Assembly (NCBI RefSeq): GCF_901709675.1
Contig: NC_051108.1
Span: 5,366,631-5,430,630 of the forward strand
Reading direction: 5' to 3'
Source: Syngnathus acus
Lineage: Eukaryota; Chordata; Actinopteri; Syngnathiformes; Syngnathidae
DNA length: 64,000 bases
Shown piece by piece: positions 13,901-26,899 of this stretch. Position numbers and translations under genes: made by a program. Under the pieces are notes generated by a model, which worked only from the letters and a program-made list of their open reading frames with translations, was not told where the DNA came from and ran no database searches. The stretch's first letter is position 1, and each line of letters starts with the position of its first letter.

Positions 13901-16900
13901 AACCAGTAGAAAGTCTGTTTTTGCCTCAAGCCTGTGTTAAACATGTTGCGGTCACACGCATGCCAAACTGCTGCCTTCTACTGACACCTAGCGGAAGATC
14001 CGTGAACTTCACACAATAAATATACTCAGATGCAACGCGATTTACATGGCTTGCATCCATGTTCTTATTTAGGCTAATTTAGCATTTTAAACATTTTAAA
14101 AAATATACTGTATTGTTCTTCTACCCAGAAAAATAATCTGTTTTTATTTTATATCTTTTTTTCCTGTTGGTCAGTAAAGGATAGTGTTGAGTCAATGGGA
14201 GACTTCAACTTACTGTGTACCAAAATTTCAGATTGCATAACATGGCGGTGATGCCTCGTAGCAAATGTTATATAATAATATTGAGTGTTATGTAATGTCA
14301 TCATCAGTAGTTGCTTGTGGGTCAGAAGGGTCAAGAGCTGGCCGCACTTGTGAGCTTTTTTTTTTTTAATCATTCTGTTTTCATCAGATATTTTGAAAGT
14401 TTTTTTTGTAAGGTATGGAAGTTTTTACTATGCATTCTGGCCTTGATTATGGTTTGAGTCTATGGATTATTGAATTTGAATTCACGTGTATTGTCACTTT
14501 TATTTTTTATTTTTTATTTTCCTTCATCCAGGCAGCTCCAGGAGCTGCAGCGACAGAAAGAGGTGGATAAAGAACGCCAGGAACGCGAATGTCAAGAACG
14601 TGAACGTCAGGAACGAGAGCGCCTGGAGCGAGAGATGCAAGAGCGGGAACGTCAGGAACACGAACGTCAAGAACGAGAGCGTCAGGAACGGGAGCTTCGA
14701 GAAAGGGAGGCGCAGGCCGAGAGGGAGCGACTAGAGCGTGAACGTCAGGAGCAGCAGGAGCGCGCCGAGCGTGAGCGGATGGAGAGGGAGAAGGTGGAGA
14801 GAGAGCGGCAGGAGAAGGAGCAGCAAGAGCAGTTGGACAGAGATCAGCAAGACTGGGAAAGAGGGAGACGCATCTCTAATGCTGGTGAGTGATGCACCTT
14901 GCTTTTAGCTTACCGTAATGATATTAATATTTTCCCTAATCCTTTTCGATTTGAAGTTCTTTGCATGGCAGCTTTTATGCGTCTGTTCACTAGTAAATCT
15001 TCACTAACCCCTAAGTCCACGTCGTGGTATATAGAACTGCAATCTAGTATATTTTCTACGATAAATCAGTTAATATCTGCTCATTTACAATTTGCTCAAG
15101 ATTGATCATATTGAGAGGTGATGACACTCGCCAGCGGCATGGATAAAGTGCCAATATTGGGCTTTTAATGTTTTCTTTGAATATGGTTTTACATAATACA
15201 GTCCATAGTTTGTTTTAGTTTCTCACTTGTTATGAAGTCGATGCACAATTTGACTTCGCGGGCTACATCAAATGATGTGACGGGCCTTATCTGGCCCACG
15301 GGCCTTGGGTTTGACATGAAGGGCTTAGATGACCCTTGTGGTTTTTGCAGTTTCAGGTAGCAAAGTACACCACAGTGGTTAATAAAAGTACTATTTCAAA
15401 TGATTGAATATTCAGAACTTTTAAGTACAGTAATCCCTCGTTTATCGCGGATAATTGGTTCCAAAAACCACCCCCGATAAGTGAAATCCGCGAAGTACGG
15501 TCACCAACAAGAAGTGCTGGGCAGGCTAACGAGTTAGCGGAAAGATGCTAATTTGTGATTGTGCTAACACGTGAAAACGGACTTGTAAAGGAACATTTGG
15601 AGCAATACTACATTGTCCTAAAGGTTAGACACATGTTTCCTCAATTTAGAAGTTTTATTTTGACTTTTAAATGTTTTTTTTAATTTGGACAAAAAATCCG
15701 CAATGTAGTGAAGCCGCAATAAACGAAACGCGAAGTAGCAAAGGATCACTGTATTAAAAATGACACAGTGAGTGGATTACAGTGGAGCTGCAGGAACTAC
15801 TACAGCGCTGACCCAGTGCCCATAACTGCTGACGAAATTGGTCAGCGAATGATTTGCCATAAGAAGAGAATTTCAATTCACTACTGGGTCAGATAGGATG
15901 GCATCTTTTTGGAACGCTTGATTGCAATGTTCACCCTATTAGCATATGCACGCATGGCCACACATGAAGGCTGACACAGTTCAGCGGTGTTACTCACAAG
16001 CTAAAAATACATCAGGGAAAATGCTGGTAAGACCCTCGGGGGTGTTTGTGTGTTAGTAGGAATGCTTGCAAAAGCCTTTAGATAAGGGGGTGGAGTGAGG
16101 ATGCAAAGTTACACTGTTTTTTACAGGTTATAGTCTAATATGGTTTGCTATTTACTACTTGGTTCCTAACTTTATCACGCTTCAGTTTTGATCATGTGTT
16201 GTGCACGAAGTAGATGAGGTATTCCATTATCGACCATTTTCTTTCACCGATTGCTTTAGTCCAGAAAGGTCAGACATCATCATTTACAATGATTTGAATA
16301 CTTATTTAGTGCACATTTGTAAATGTGGTTAGAGTATATAAATGAAAATGTGAGGTAAACATACCATCTTTTTATTTCCTTGAAGAGATATTTTTGACAA
16401 AAGTTGTCGGAAGAGTCAACATTAATATTCCATTTGTGAAATATGAGTTTAACAACATTTTTATCTGTCTCAGGGGGCGGCCATTTTGTTTCAGAAAACT
16501 GGTGAGCTGTCATGAGTTGTAACCTAAGACTTGGCAAATGTAATATCATTTTCAGTCAACAGCAAATTGCAAAATGGCCGCCCCCTGAGATGGATAACAG
16601 GTAGATCTTGCCTGTTGAATTCATATTTCAGAGCATAACAATTGACGATGAGGAAGTAATGTGTGTGTGCGTGGAGTAGAAGTCATAATGACCACTGAAT
16701 CTAGTCAGCGAGGATAAAACGGTGAATGTAGCTAGGTATGAGATGTCGGAGCATTTAGCTGGGAGAAAGGTGGAATGGAAAAGGGTTGACAGTAAATTAA
16801 GTTTGTTTGTGTCACTCGGCTTGGCTTGTTTGTCTTTGTGCTCTTAAGAAATCTATCAAAGCTTTATTTACTCTGTTTTCTACAACACTATCTCAGCATC

Positions 16901-19900
16901 TGTCCACTAACAAAGCTGCATCACCTCAGCTAAATGAAATTACATTAAATAACCTGGAATCAAACTGTGGTTTAGCTGTGCCCTTTTTTTTCTTGCTTCA
17001 CCTGCTCCATTCTCTTCCCCCCCTACCCCCCACACCCTCCTTCCATCTCTCTCTCCTGACCTGTCGTCCTTCTGTTGTGTGCACGATGGCTGCCTCCTTC
17101 CTGCGTCGGTGCCTTCCCTTCTGTTCTGTCTGAATTGTCCATCACCATGTATTATCCGTGCAACTAGCATTCGAAAGCACGCTGTACAGCCCCACCCCTC
17201 AGGAGTATAGCAGGACATCATCCACACCGACATCTCCATCCACACTGACCTATCCAGCTGCGGGGGCCCTTTTATCCTCTTCCGCAACACCCCCCACACC
17301 ACCTTTGAGGCACTCGGCCTCCCGTTTTGCCACCTCGCTCGGCTCTGCCTTCCACCCGGTCCTTCCCCACTACGCCACCGTCCCAAGGAGACAGCAGGCG
17401 TTTGCCCAAGCACCACCCCCGCCTCCCGCCCCAGTCCCCAACCCTGCCAACGCGCCCAAGTCTGTGGTGTGTTCAGCATACAACTTCACTCCCTTACCGC
17501 CGTCACCCCCGGTCATGATAAGCAGTCCGCCGGGGAAGGCCGCTGGCCCACGACCACTCATCCCCATCGCGGCCCCATCCCCACTCACCCAGAAGCCTCC
17601 TTCACCATCTCCCAATGGCCCGCCTATGTTTCCCGCACCTTCCCCGGTCACCATTTTACCACACAGCCAGCCTATGGGCATCGCCTGCCCGACCCCTCCG
17701 CTTCCGCCCACCCCGCCACCATTCGCCTCTCCAGCAGCAGCCCATTCTTCTTCGTGCGTCTCGTCTCCCCCCTCCTCATCCCATGCTCCTGGTTTGCCCT
17801 CTCCCTCCACAGCGCCCTCTGCTGCTGCAGTTGCTTCCGCTGAGCACCTCACTCTCCCTCTGGGCTTGGGCCCAACGGGGCCAGGGGATTCAGACGCAAG
17901 CCACGAAACTCACCAACTGCGTTCAGGGTCCTCAGATCAGCCCCAGGGTAAGGCTTCTAGTCCACTTTCTACCGCCTTTCTGTCTTTCACTGCCTTTGAC
18001 TCACACACTAACAATAATAATTCATCCTGATCTCTAACGTTTCACCATTCTTTCTGGAAAATGATCGTATGTGACTATTATCTTGTTCCGAAGTGACTTT
18101 TTCCATACCGGACCTCTATGTAGAGCCATCGCTGCTGTCTTTCTTCGTTGTCAGTCTTGTCAAGAGCTCCTTGTGTGTCTGTGTCTGCTTAAAAGTAAAG
18201 ATCCAGCTTGTTGAAAGTTCACAGAAAGTGCAACGTGTCTGGTCTTTGAGCATCATAACTGTCATCGTTGCAAAATACAAATCACTTCTACCCTTTTTTT
18301 TTTTGTTCTCGACATCTGTTCGGTCAATATACTGCCCTGTACAGTTTGTCCTCCTACGAATTATATAAACTCTAAACGAGTTAAATGTGCTATTACAAAC
18401 AATTCTTTGTAATAAAACTGATGGTAGTTCGATAATTATCTTATGTAATTATATAACATTTTACAAAAAAATGTAAAAGTTTGTCTGGCTTTTGTTTATG
18501 ACGAAAGATGAGATGAGATTGGACATTTTATGTGTTGGAGTGATGAAATATTGATCTTACTCTTCATATCGAACAGTACTGCCTGCATTACTACAACTAA
18601 CATTTGGAATTGACACACTAACATGACATGTAGAATAAAGTATTAAATTCTGTCTTGCATGACACCCCTAAATGATTAAATAATTTTTTTTGCACCCCCA
18701 TGTGTATTGTTTTGACATGCTTAAGCATATAAACAGTGCTTAAAACGTATGGTTCAATGTAGACTAAAGGTCAACAGTTTGTTCCTTAAGCTCTCCTCTT
18801 TGTTTCTCCTCCCCCATCTTACCCACGAACAGACATTGTGCAGCCTGTGGGGTTGACCACACCAACCCCTCCCCCACCTCCACCCTTGCCACCCGGCTCT
18901 ACTGTGACATCTGTGGCCGCCACCCCGGCCGCTACCCCAACCACACCGTCCGGACACCCACCCCCACCGCCGCCTCCTCCTCTGCCTCCTACATTGACCC
19001 CGGCTGTGACCCCTTCTTCCCCGCCCGGACCTCCTCCTCCTCCTCTCGGGGGCTTGACACCGCCCCCGGCACCTCCTCTTCCCCCTGGCCTCTTCTCTCC
19101 TGCGGATGAGCGCCCTGTCTCAGGCCTGGCTGCCGCCATCGCAGGAGCTAAACTTCGCAAAGTGTCAAGGGTGAGCACTAGTTCACAACAATTACCGTAT
19201 TTTCCGCACTCTAAGGCGCACCGGATTATAAGGCGCACCTTCAATGAATGGCCCATTTTAAAACTTTGTCCAGATATAAGATATATACATTTGGCCCGCG
19301 GGCCGGACTTTGGACACACCTGCTGTAGTGGCTCAATATTGGTCCATATATAAGGCGCACCTGATTATAAGGCGCACTGTTGGCTTTTGAGAAAATTGGA
19401 GGTTTTTAGGTGCGCCTTATAGTGCGGAAAATACGGTAGTATGTATTTATTCATGTATTGTGTAGGCCATAGGTGTCAAACCCAAGGCTGTTTTTGTATG
19501 TATTTTGTTTCTAGAGTGATGATGCAGGGGCAGCTCTGGCAGCAGCCTTGTTGGGAACTGCGGGGGCCAAATCGGAGTCCAGAGGCAATGGCCCTCTACC
19601 TGGAGGAGGTGGGCTCATGGAGGAGATGAGCGCCTTATTGGCTAGAAGGTACGACAAGAATTGTTTTTATAATTCCAAATTTGTTTTATGCTTTGGGTCA
19701 ATTGTGTGTTTGTGGCATTGTATTGGAAATAACAAATGAAAGAAACCATCTTGTCTTTTATAGAAGAAGAATTGCTGAGAAGGGGTCTTCACCTGAACCC
19801 GACCAGAAATCGGTAAGTCTAATCATACTATATTTTTCCAATTGTATGCTATGACTTTGTGTGGATCATCTGACTCTCTTCTCTGTTCATCAGGAGGAGA

Positions 19901-22216
19901 ATGAAATAACAACGACCCCTAAAGTGTCAGCATGTAGCACGCCAGGTGAGAGTCCAACAGGCTCTCTCTCTCTCTCTCTCAAATAATATGTTAATTGGTT
20001 CTGTTTTTTTCATACAGACATGCCCAGAAAGCCATGGGAAAGAACAAACAATACTATGAATGGTAGCAAGTCACCAGTTATTGGAAGGTACTGTATCCCT
20101 CCTAGCATTCACTTGATTCTAATAATTCCTTTATACTCAAGCAAATATCTATTTTTCCCCAGTCTTTTTCTGTTTAAGTAGATATGGTATAAAAAAAAAT
20201 GCTTCAGAACCTGAATAAATAAGTCCCTTTTAGTCCAATGGCATGTTGGGGTTTCCCGGTGCTTGCTAACATCACTAAAGCTTATGTTGGCTTAATGCGC
20301 TCATGTCATGAGATGACACAATGAGGCAAATTATCTGAGGTTCATTTTTCTTTTTTTTGAATTTTTGTTTTTTGACCCCCCCCCTTGCAGTATGCAAAAG
20401 CAAAAAGGACAGGATTTTTTATTTTGACTACATAATGCTGCCCCAGACATGGTTGCGGACACACAGGTAGATACGAAGGTGTTCTTTGTTAAGCCAGTGT
20501 CTCTGCTGCTCACACAGACGAGATTCTCCGTGGAGAAATCCCATGGCAGCAGACTCCGCCAACAGGTAGACTGAGGACCTGTGAGCGTTTGAGAACCTTT
20601 TTTTTTTTTTTCTTAAAAGTCCTTCCCCTGTTTTGTCATGGAATTGGTATTAATGGAAAACAGTTAATACTTTTATACAAGCATTTGGAATGAATTCGGA
20701 TTTATTTGTGGTTACATGACCAAACTACAGTGCAGCTCTGCTCATCAGTTGTTTGAAAAATGACATTGTGTGCATTGTTTCTAATCCACTGCCAGTGTGA
20801 TGTAGATTTTCTTTGCATGCTGCTCTGCTTGCTTCCCTCTCAACTGAAAACAGGGAAATCCATATGTGCGTCACATACTTCTGCACACCCTTCCCTCTAA
20901 ATATAGAGCAACGCCCAGTGGAATGTAGACTGCACAGTAATTATCATTGTACGGCCCAGCAGGCATTCAGAGATAAGGGCTCGTCATTATGTATTAGTGC
21001 ACGCCTGTGTGCATGTACAATTTGTGTGTTTGTAAGTATAAACTTCAACATTGGAACCATTATTTTTTTATTTTGATTTGAAAAAGATTTAATATTTATA
21101 AGTGATGATGCGGTGGCAATGTTGTAAATTCTAGCCAATCAAAATGCATGGAAGCTTTCACAAGGGTGAAAAATAAATTTTTGGAAGCAAGACAAAGCCT
21201 GCCCAACATGTGCCTCCAATCAATAGAAATACACATACTATTGTGTTTTACAATAATACTTAATCGTATATATTTTCATATGTACCTGTGAATGAAATAG
21301 TGACGCTGCAGTAAAAAATGCGTGAGCGCCTTTCAATATCTAGAACCCCCATTTTTTTGTGTTGTTTTTCCCACATCCACTTTTTGTAGCACACCATCTT
21401 TTTATGGATTTTTTTTTTTTTGCAGTGGAGTTCTGGTCAAATTCGGAAGCATCGCCCAGCGTACAATGGCCCCTTATTAATTATTGATTATTTATTTTTT
21501 TATTAGTTATTTATTATTATGGTATCGCAGATGGATATTCTGTGAATTATTTTGGGAGACTATTTTGATAGGAATGTTTAGACGAGGCAACAATTTGTTT
21601 TTCTTTCCTGCCAAGGTCTGTTGAAATAGTGTCACATTAGATGCACTAATTTAATGGCCTAATTTAATGTGACATTTATTATACTAAGTACACACTGCTA
21701 ATTTGATTTACATACAAATACTGTGCTGATTTTTGACCTCCTTGTTTCTATCCTAGTTGAGGTCTCTGTTTAGTTTAACTCTGCCATACTTCTCTTTCAG
21801 ACCTAAATCTACTCCAACACCTACCGCATCCTTAAGTGCCAACGGAGTGCCAACAGAAGCTGTTGACTATGACAGATTGAAACAGGTTAGCGAACTGAAG
21901 GTTCATGATAATTCAGGAATATCCCATTAGTGTTTGACATTGATCACACTTGGAGTTTATGGAAATGCAAATGGCTTCTGTTTTGTCCCTGTAGGACATT
22001 ATGGATGAGATGAGGAAAGAGCTGTCGAAGCTAAAAGAAGAACTCATTGATGGTAAATTGTGCTTTTACTTTGTAAATAAAGTGTTGCAATTTTATTTTA
22101 TATCAGGAGGGCAGGAGAACTTTTTTTTTTTTTTTTAAGGCAAAGCACTCATTTTTATATTGTTCTTCGTGTCTCCAGCAATCAGGGAGGAACTGGGCAG
22201 GTCCAGTACAGCATAG
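7968..22216 (+). CDS. enah: Enabled homolog (Mena), Ena/VASP actin regulator, 3' twelve coding exons
   Basis: Ena/VASP proteins sit at focal adhesions, lamellipodia and growth cones and promote actin filament elongation. Visible exons: 7968-8040, 14532-14884, 17168-17947, 18833-19170, 19515-19648, 19764-19812, 19894-19945, 20018-20087, 20518-20565, 21801-21885, 21995-22052, 22179-22216. All have AG/GT borders and join in one frame, giving about 691 residues plus stop. The order fits the family: linker ending EELDHRRR; a highly charged coiled region of QERER-type repeats (LERER repeat of Mena); a large Pro/Ser exon; a profilin-binding polyproline exon ending in the G-actin motif AAAIAGAKLRKVSR, which holds the PKA-type serine; the F-actin motif LMEEMSALLARRRRIAEKG; then the C-terminal tetramerisation helix starting YDRLKQDIMDEMRKELSKL. 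The LERER repeats and long polyproline separate it from VASP and EVL. The EVH1 exons are missing, so the gene is partial at the window edge. Confidence 0.95.
8156..8226. repeat. Short palindromic element
   Basis: AACTCATTCACTGCCAGCC to GGCGGTGAACGTGTTAA around a TTTTGACGTCTATAGCCG centre. A second copy lies at 49536-49607 in cep85l intron 2. Confidence 0.65.
10725..10990. repeat. hAT-like element, 3' truncated
   Basis: It starts CAGGGGTGTGAAACTC and follows the 6755 copy to the GATGCACAATTTGTCTT motif, then departs from it, losing the right terminus. Confidence 0.7.
15234..15317. repeat. hAT-like right-end fragment
   Basis: It contains GATGCACAATTTGACTTCGC then GGGCCTTATCTGGCCC and GGGTTTGACATG, the right third of the same family, inside an enah intron. 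Confidence 0.6.
15427..15751. repeat. Tc1/mariner-superfamily-like MITE
   Basis: Flanked by TA on both sides. The left end CAGTAATCCCTCGTTTATCG and right end GTAGCAAAGGATCACTG are imperfect complements, with CCGCGAAGT motifs in both directions inside. A related fragment (ATCCCTCGTTTATTGCG) begins at 9115. Superfamily placement is inference. Confidence 0.6.
16435..16632. repeat. Spaced inverted repeat in an enah intron
   Basis: TATCTGTCTCAGGGGGCGGC at 16461 faces its near complement GGCCGCCCCCTGAGATGGAT at 16575, with outer arms around GAAATATGAGTTTAACAAC. It looks like a foldback element. Confidence 0.65.
17168..17947 (+). other. enah: Frame-neutral 260-codon Pro/Ser/Thr-rich exon of enah (probable alternative exon)
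   Basis: The exon begins after an AG at 17166-17167 and ends before GTAAGG at 17948. It is exactly 780 bp, with phase 1 at both ends, so it can be skipped without changing frame. It encodes a low-complexity Ala/Pro/Ser/Thr segment with several SPP and PPxPP motifs. Its position between the LERER repeat and the profilin-binding polyproline matches the large neural-specific exon known from mammalian Mena. That it is alternatively spliced here is inference. Confidence 0.75.
19193..19438. repeat. ACCGTATTTTCCG-family MITE filling most of an enah intron
   Basis: It has the same complementary ends as the copy at 5087. It occupies 246 of the 344 bp between enah exons, starting 22 bp after a donor. 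It contains an inserted-looking hAT-end fragment (TTGGCCCGCGGGCCGG). Confidence 0.8.
20518..20565 (+). other. enah: 48-bp frame-neutral exon of enah, at the site of the mammalian 11a exon
   Basis: The exon is bounded by CACACAG and GTAGAC, is 48 nt long, and is phase 2 at both ends. With flanking bases it reads RRDSPWRNPMAADSANR. The start, RDSP, matches the epithelial 11a exon of mammalian Mena; the remainder diverges and is shorter. It sits in the expected place between the KPWERTN-encoding exon and the PKSTP exon. Inclusion in mRNA is inferred. Confidence 0.6.
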
Positions 22217-25000
22217 ATGATCCATATTCCCACTTCTACAAATCCAATTCTACATAAACCCAACTCGGGTCACTCTAAGACTACAGTAGACAGTACGACC
22301 GCCCAGAACAAGATATCCACCTAGTAGCGATGATGACAATGAAGAAAGCAACCACGAATACCTGAGAGAGTACCTGAGGCAGAGCAGCATCATCCTGAGT
22401 GATGTTTAACTCTCATAGATGGAACTCCTCCTTCTCCTCACACTTTCCTCAACCCTCCCGCTGAGGGCATCGCACCCTGGAGGACTCAGCAGTCTGAAAG
22501 AAAAGCGCATGTCTTTATGCAAAAAAAAAAAAGAAGTGTCGATTTTTATCCTTAAATGAGAAAATGTACGGAAAAAAAAAAAGAACTTTTCAAAGATACT
22601 GTAAAGTTCATTTGGTGCGGAAGTGAATCAGAAATCATTCTGGTGATTTTTCTATCAAAAGGCATGTTTTATGACGAAACAGGAAAAAAGTAGGGATGGA
22701 AAATCTCCCTCCCACCCCTCTTCCCATAATGCCATAGCAGTAGCATGCGTGGGAGTAAATGAACAAGTGCGAATGAATGCGAATGGGGCGATCCGCCACT
22801 GCTGGACGCCGTCAAGCTCGTCTTCCTCAAATGGCTATTTTAACCTAAATATGTACAAAAGAGAGAAGAAATTATTTAGCAAACCATGTATCTGTTTCGA
22901 GCCTATTGATCAAAGGCCATATCAAGTAGCTTCATGATCATCATAGTCAGGTTACATCTTTTCTTTCTGTTGCTTGGTGAGGGAAGCTGCATGTCAGATA
23001 GCAGCCATGATAGCTTTCTAGCTAGCAAAAAGTGCTATTTTGCTAACACATGCTAGTCAAGCATGGACACTGTAGATGGACTTTTTGTTTAATATTTTTT
23101 TTCCTTTATAAAGGGGTAATAAAAAAAAAATCTGCCAAGAAAATTCATTCACTCCCACAAGTTAATTACAAGCAATAAGTGTAGCATCTATTGTAAAGCC
23201 CCTTCAATTATGTTTCTGTATGGCCTATCAGAGCTCGCTTTGGAAAGGAAATTACTGTGTGGTTTGTTTGCTAACTGAAAAGCATGATTTCATGGATCTC
23301 TCTGTAACATCCTGTCATATTGTATCCTTTGTGTCATAATGATCTGTTATTTTTAATTTTTTCCACAAAATTAGAGTGCATAATCTTGTGTGGGGTGTCT
23401 TCAAAGATGTCAATGTGCCATTCAGTCTTTTCACCTGTGCTTGCATTATTTTATTTGCCTTAAAGTAAAAAAAAAAATAAAAATCAGACTTCATTTTTAT
23501 TTTCACTCCAAGCTTATATTTGAGGAATTAATGTGAGATCCAAAGCCATGGTCCAAAATAGCTTATGAAAATGTTTTAGTCAACAAGCATTCAATTTAAT
23601 TCTTACAAGTCTGTGAAAAATAATTTAGAGTAGATGTTCAACAAATTGCACAACACGGTTGCAAAACTTCCCAAGAAATTATTAGGCGATGCAATATACA
23701 TGACGTACAGCTAAAATATAAATTTGTCACACAATGGGGAAAGATAGTGAGTTTTTATTTGTTGAATTGGTATCTTTTAGCTGTAGGTGACAAAAGACTG
23801 GACAATGTGGTGTTAATGGATATTTATATACTTTTTTTTTTTACATCCAAAATAACACAGTTTATAGCCAATGTCCGAAATTTTACTTGCGAAAATATTT
23901 CCTCAAAAATGTCTGATAACATCAGAAATATGAGTAATAAACCAACTGTAATGTTATCATTTTAATTTGTTTTTTAACATTTGTGTCATTATTTTAGTTT
24001 AGTCTTGGAATAATTTGGTCTTAATTTGGATATGGAAACATGCAACAATTTGTTTGAGGGTTTGGAGTGGAACATTTAAAATCAATCAGCATCACAGAAA
24101 TGATCTTTTTACGCACCCTATCCTTCCAAAACATACAGGTGTGAATTCTATTCGAATACATCATCCTCAGTTTCATTATAAACATACAACCAAGATTCTA
24201 ATGCACTTTAGTACAAAGCAAGACACACTCAAACACAACTGCAGTGTGGCTATATTTCACCAAAGGACTCAACAATCAATCAATTAAGTCACCTTGCTTA
24301 TTTTTCAATCATCCTCGTCAGGAGAATTTTAATAACAGAATCATATCTTAAATGCATCGTAAAAATCCACTTTTTGGACTAGTTAAATGATACAATCTTT
24401 CTGTTGAATCCATGTGGTTTGTGCCTTGTTCCGAAGTTGCATTTAATAGATGACTAGTAATAATATTTGTCCATTAAATACATATGTTGTGTATTTCTAT
24501 AGTGTATATTTTCCATTGAGGAGAGAGTTTAATGACCTTGGTACTGTTCCTCACGAGGAAACATCTGTGCAACAAGATCTGCTTAGTTGTTTCCACTAAG
24601 TTGAGGCTTTTTATTTCTTACCGCTATGAAGTACAATCAAATGTCGGCCTATGAGGATTAAGGGGAGATTTTAATATTTTGTTGCCAGTCAAATGTGTTA
24701 AAAAAAAATTGCTTTTTTTGCCTAATTTGGAATTGGGATTAGGAATGCCTCTGTCCATACGGTGTTGTCAGTTTGATCATGCAAACACTTGTTTGGTTAT
24801 AATGTGAGGGAAAGAAATTGTAGAGTTTTGAAAGAACTTTTGAAAGCTTGAAGCCACAGCATGTTTCAAAAGTTGTGTTTCCAGACTTTTTCTTCTAACA
24901 TCCACATTGTGTACTATACTGTGTTCATGTTAGTCTTTTCTTACATGCTAACATTTTGTTTCGTTTGAGCAAGTTAAATAAAATTGCAATACAAGACATG
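22217..25000 (+). other. enah: Probable 3' UTR of enah
   Basis: This is long, AT-rich, non-repetitive sequence after the enah stop with no credible coding frame. Ena/VASP mRNAs usually have long 3' UTRs. An AATAAA at 24977-24982 is a plausible distal polyadenylation signal; earlier signals may also be used. Confidence 0.5.
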
Positions 25001-25879
25001 AAAGTCATTTTTTGTCCATTTGTCATTATTATACATAATTATTACCATTCATTTTAATCTGTGGTTCTGCGTGTAGTGTGTGTCCCCCTTTTTTTTGTTT
25101 TCCTGTTATTTTGCAACCAAATGATTGGCCAACACTTGCTCTTCTACATTTGTAGTCTTACAGCACTTGAAAAATTTCATTTTGAATTGCTTCCCCGGTG
25201 CGAGTACATCTGAGCCACAGCGTCCTACATTCAACCTCAGCAAAGAACAGGAAGAGGAAGAGCATACAACACCCAAAATGAAATTGCACAAAGTGTGAAG
25301 TTTCTACAGGCTTCTTTAATGTCCTTGACACTACTCAGACATATTTGTTTTAATTATGTCATAAAATCAAGATAATGTTGAGTGTTATTATAACTGGCGG
25401 AGGATTCTAGCAACACAATAAAAATGATTGACAAAATGACTCATTTAAAAATACTCGAACACAACTTGTTAATCATTCATGAGTGTTAAAATTGTCGGAT
25501 TAAAAGGTTAAAGTTCAATTTATTGCCATCTGTAATGCATGCCTTCGGCAGTAATGAAAGTCAGTGCAAGTATGAAAGGAAGCTTCCTGAGGTTTATTGG
25601 TTGTTGAAGGCATGACACACCCAAGGTCTGGCTCTGCATTTGCAGCTCGTTTGAGGTTTTTATTTTTTTTTACTTGCAGCGATGTTAGGCTAAACTTTAA
25701 AACTGGAAAACACCGTAATCTATTATTGGATTGGGTAACTAAAAACAAAACAAAAAAACTAAAAGCATTCATGCATGCAAAACAAAACGTACATTGTACA
25801 GCTTACTGTGTTGGCAATTATAGACATAATATAAAACAGAAAATAAGTTTATTTTACAGTTTACACACGCCATAAAAAT

Positions 25880-26198
25880 AACGGTACAGTCTTCCTTCAG
25901 TGCAGTGCTTTTTTTTTTTTTTACGTGTGCGCGCGCGTCCCAACGCAGTTAAAAATTTCGTGACAACCAATGAGATAACGCAGAGCTGTTTGAAATGAAG
26001 GGGAGCTAGCCAATCAGACGCCTTCGCGCCTTCCCGGTCACCAGTGGCTGTTGTCAAGAGGGAGGGCGATACAAGCTTACGTCAGACGTTAGCGGACTTG
26101 TAATTTCTAAATATTAAGATTGATTTGTTAAGTCGTAACTTTGTTAGGGGGGAGTTTTTAACTAGTTTTTGCCTTATTTGGATTTATCGCTGCAAGTG
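25880..26198 (+). promoter_or_regulatory. lbr: Probable lbr promoter and non-coding first exon
   Basis: This is a locally GC-richer stretch with two CCAAT motifs, near 25969 and 26009, followed by a putative untranslated exon whose splice donor GGTAAGTG begins at 26199. The next exon begins at 28042 and carries the lbr start codon six bases in. The exact transcription start cannot be read from sequence. Confidence 0.5.
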
Positions 26199-26899
26199 GT
26201 AAGTGCAACTACCCTTCACTTACATTTGTGATGCTTAAAATGAAATCGCTTCCTCTTTCTCCTCCCTGGGACTTTAGATTGGCTTTAGCTACAGCTAGCT
26301 ATGAGCTGAGGTTATCTCTGAGGTTTTGTTACTCCGACTAGTTTCTCGACTTAGTTTCGCTGGGGTGTTTTATGGAACCTAGCTTAACTTAATATTGCCC
26401 CTCCGAGACATATCATATCATTATCTATTTGATATATCTCATCGCGCCGTTCCGTTCGTCATCATCATCATCATTGCGTTGTTCCAACTTTATAACGTCA
26501 CACTAGACACTATCAATTCACGATAAAACGCTTTAATTTGGAAAGCTACCGCGCGTTGCGACCGACTTGGTATTTGTTTTGTTTCTGCCCCACGCGTTGT
26601 AAGGTCTTTTGAGCGCAACGATTTCTTTTCTTTTTTTTCCACGGCAAGAATGGGTGGGTTCTCGCACTGTGTCCACTATCATGATTATTGCTAAAAATCA
26701 AAATTTCCAAGTGACGTATGCCATAAATAATAACTGCATATTTTTTGTCAACAAACGCCATAGTAACTTTAACAATAGATAAACAAACTATTATCGTTGA
26801 CTTCAGAGTTCACAAATATAATACATCTGTTGTACATTTAAAATGTGATAAGATGATTAAATATTTGAATGGTTTCACAGTCAGAATGGCCCTCTAATG

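Larger units (their letters stand above)
8041..14531 (+). other. Large enah intron
   Basis: This is the intron between the linker exon and the LERER exon, about 6.5 kb. The phase is preserved: the upstream exon ends with two bases of an Arg codon, which the first base of the next exon completes. It holds a short inverted repeat near 8156, a repeat fragment near 9117-9430, a 3'-truncated hAT-like element at 10725-10990, and poly-A/T tracts. No convincing exon was seen. Confidence 0.6.

Noticed and set aside
16940-17852. Long minus-strand open frames of 179 and 160 codons opposite the enah Pro-rich exon
   Set aside because: They are complements of a GC-rich proline/serine coding exon, are Gly/Arg-rich with no domain, and have no splice or promoter context.
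18819-19319. Minus-strand Gly-rich frame of 166 codons
   Set aside because: It mirrors the polyproline exon of enah; glycine codons are the complement of proline codons.
25500-25880. Open frames of 85-92 codons between enah and lbr
   Set aside because: They are short, lysine/phenylalanine-biased from A/T tracts, overlap each other on opposite strands and match no family I know.
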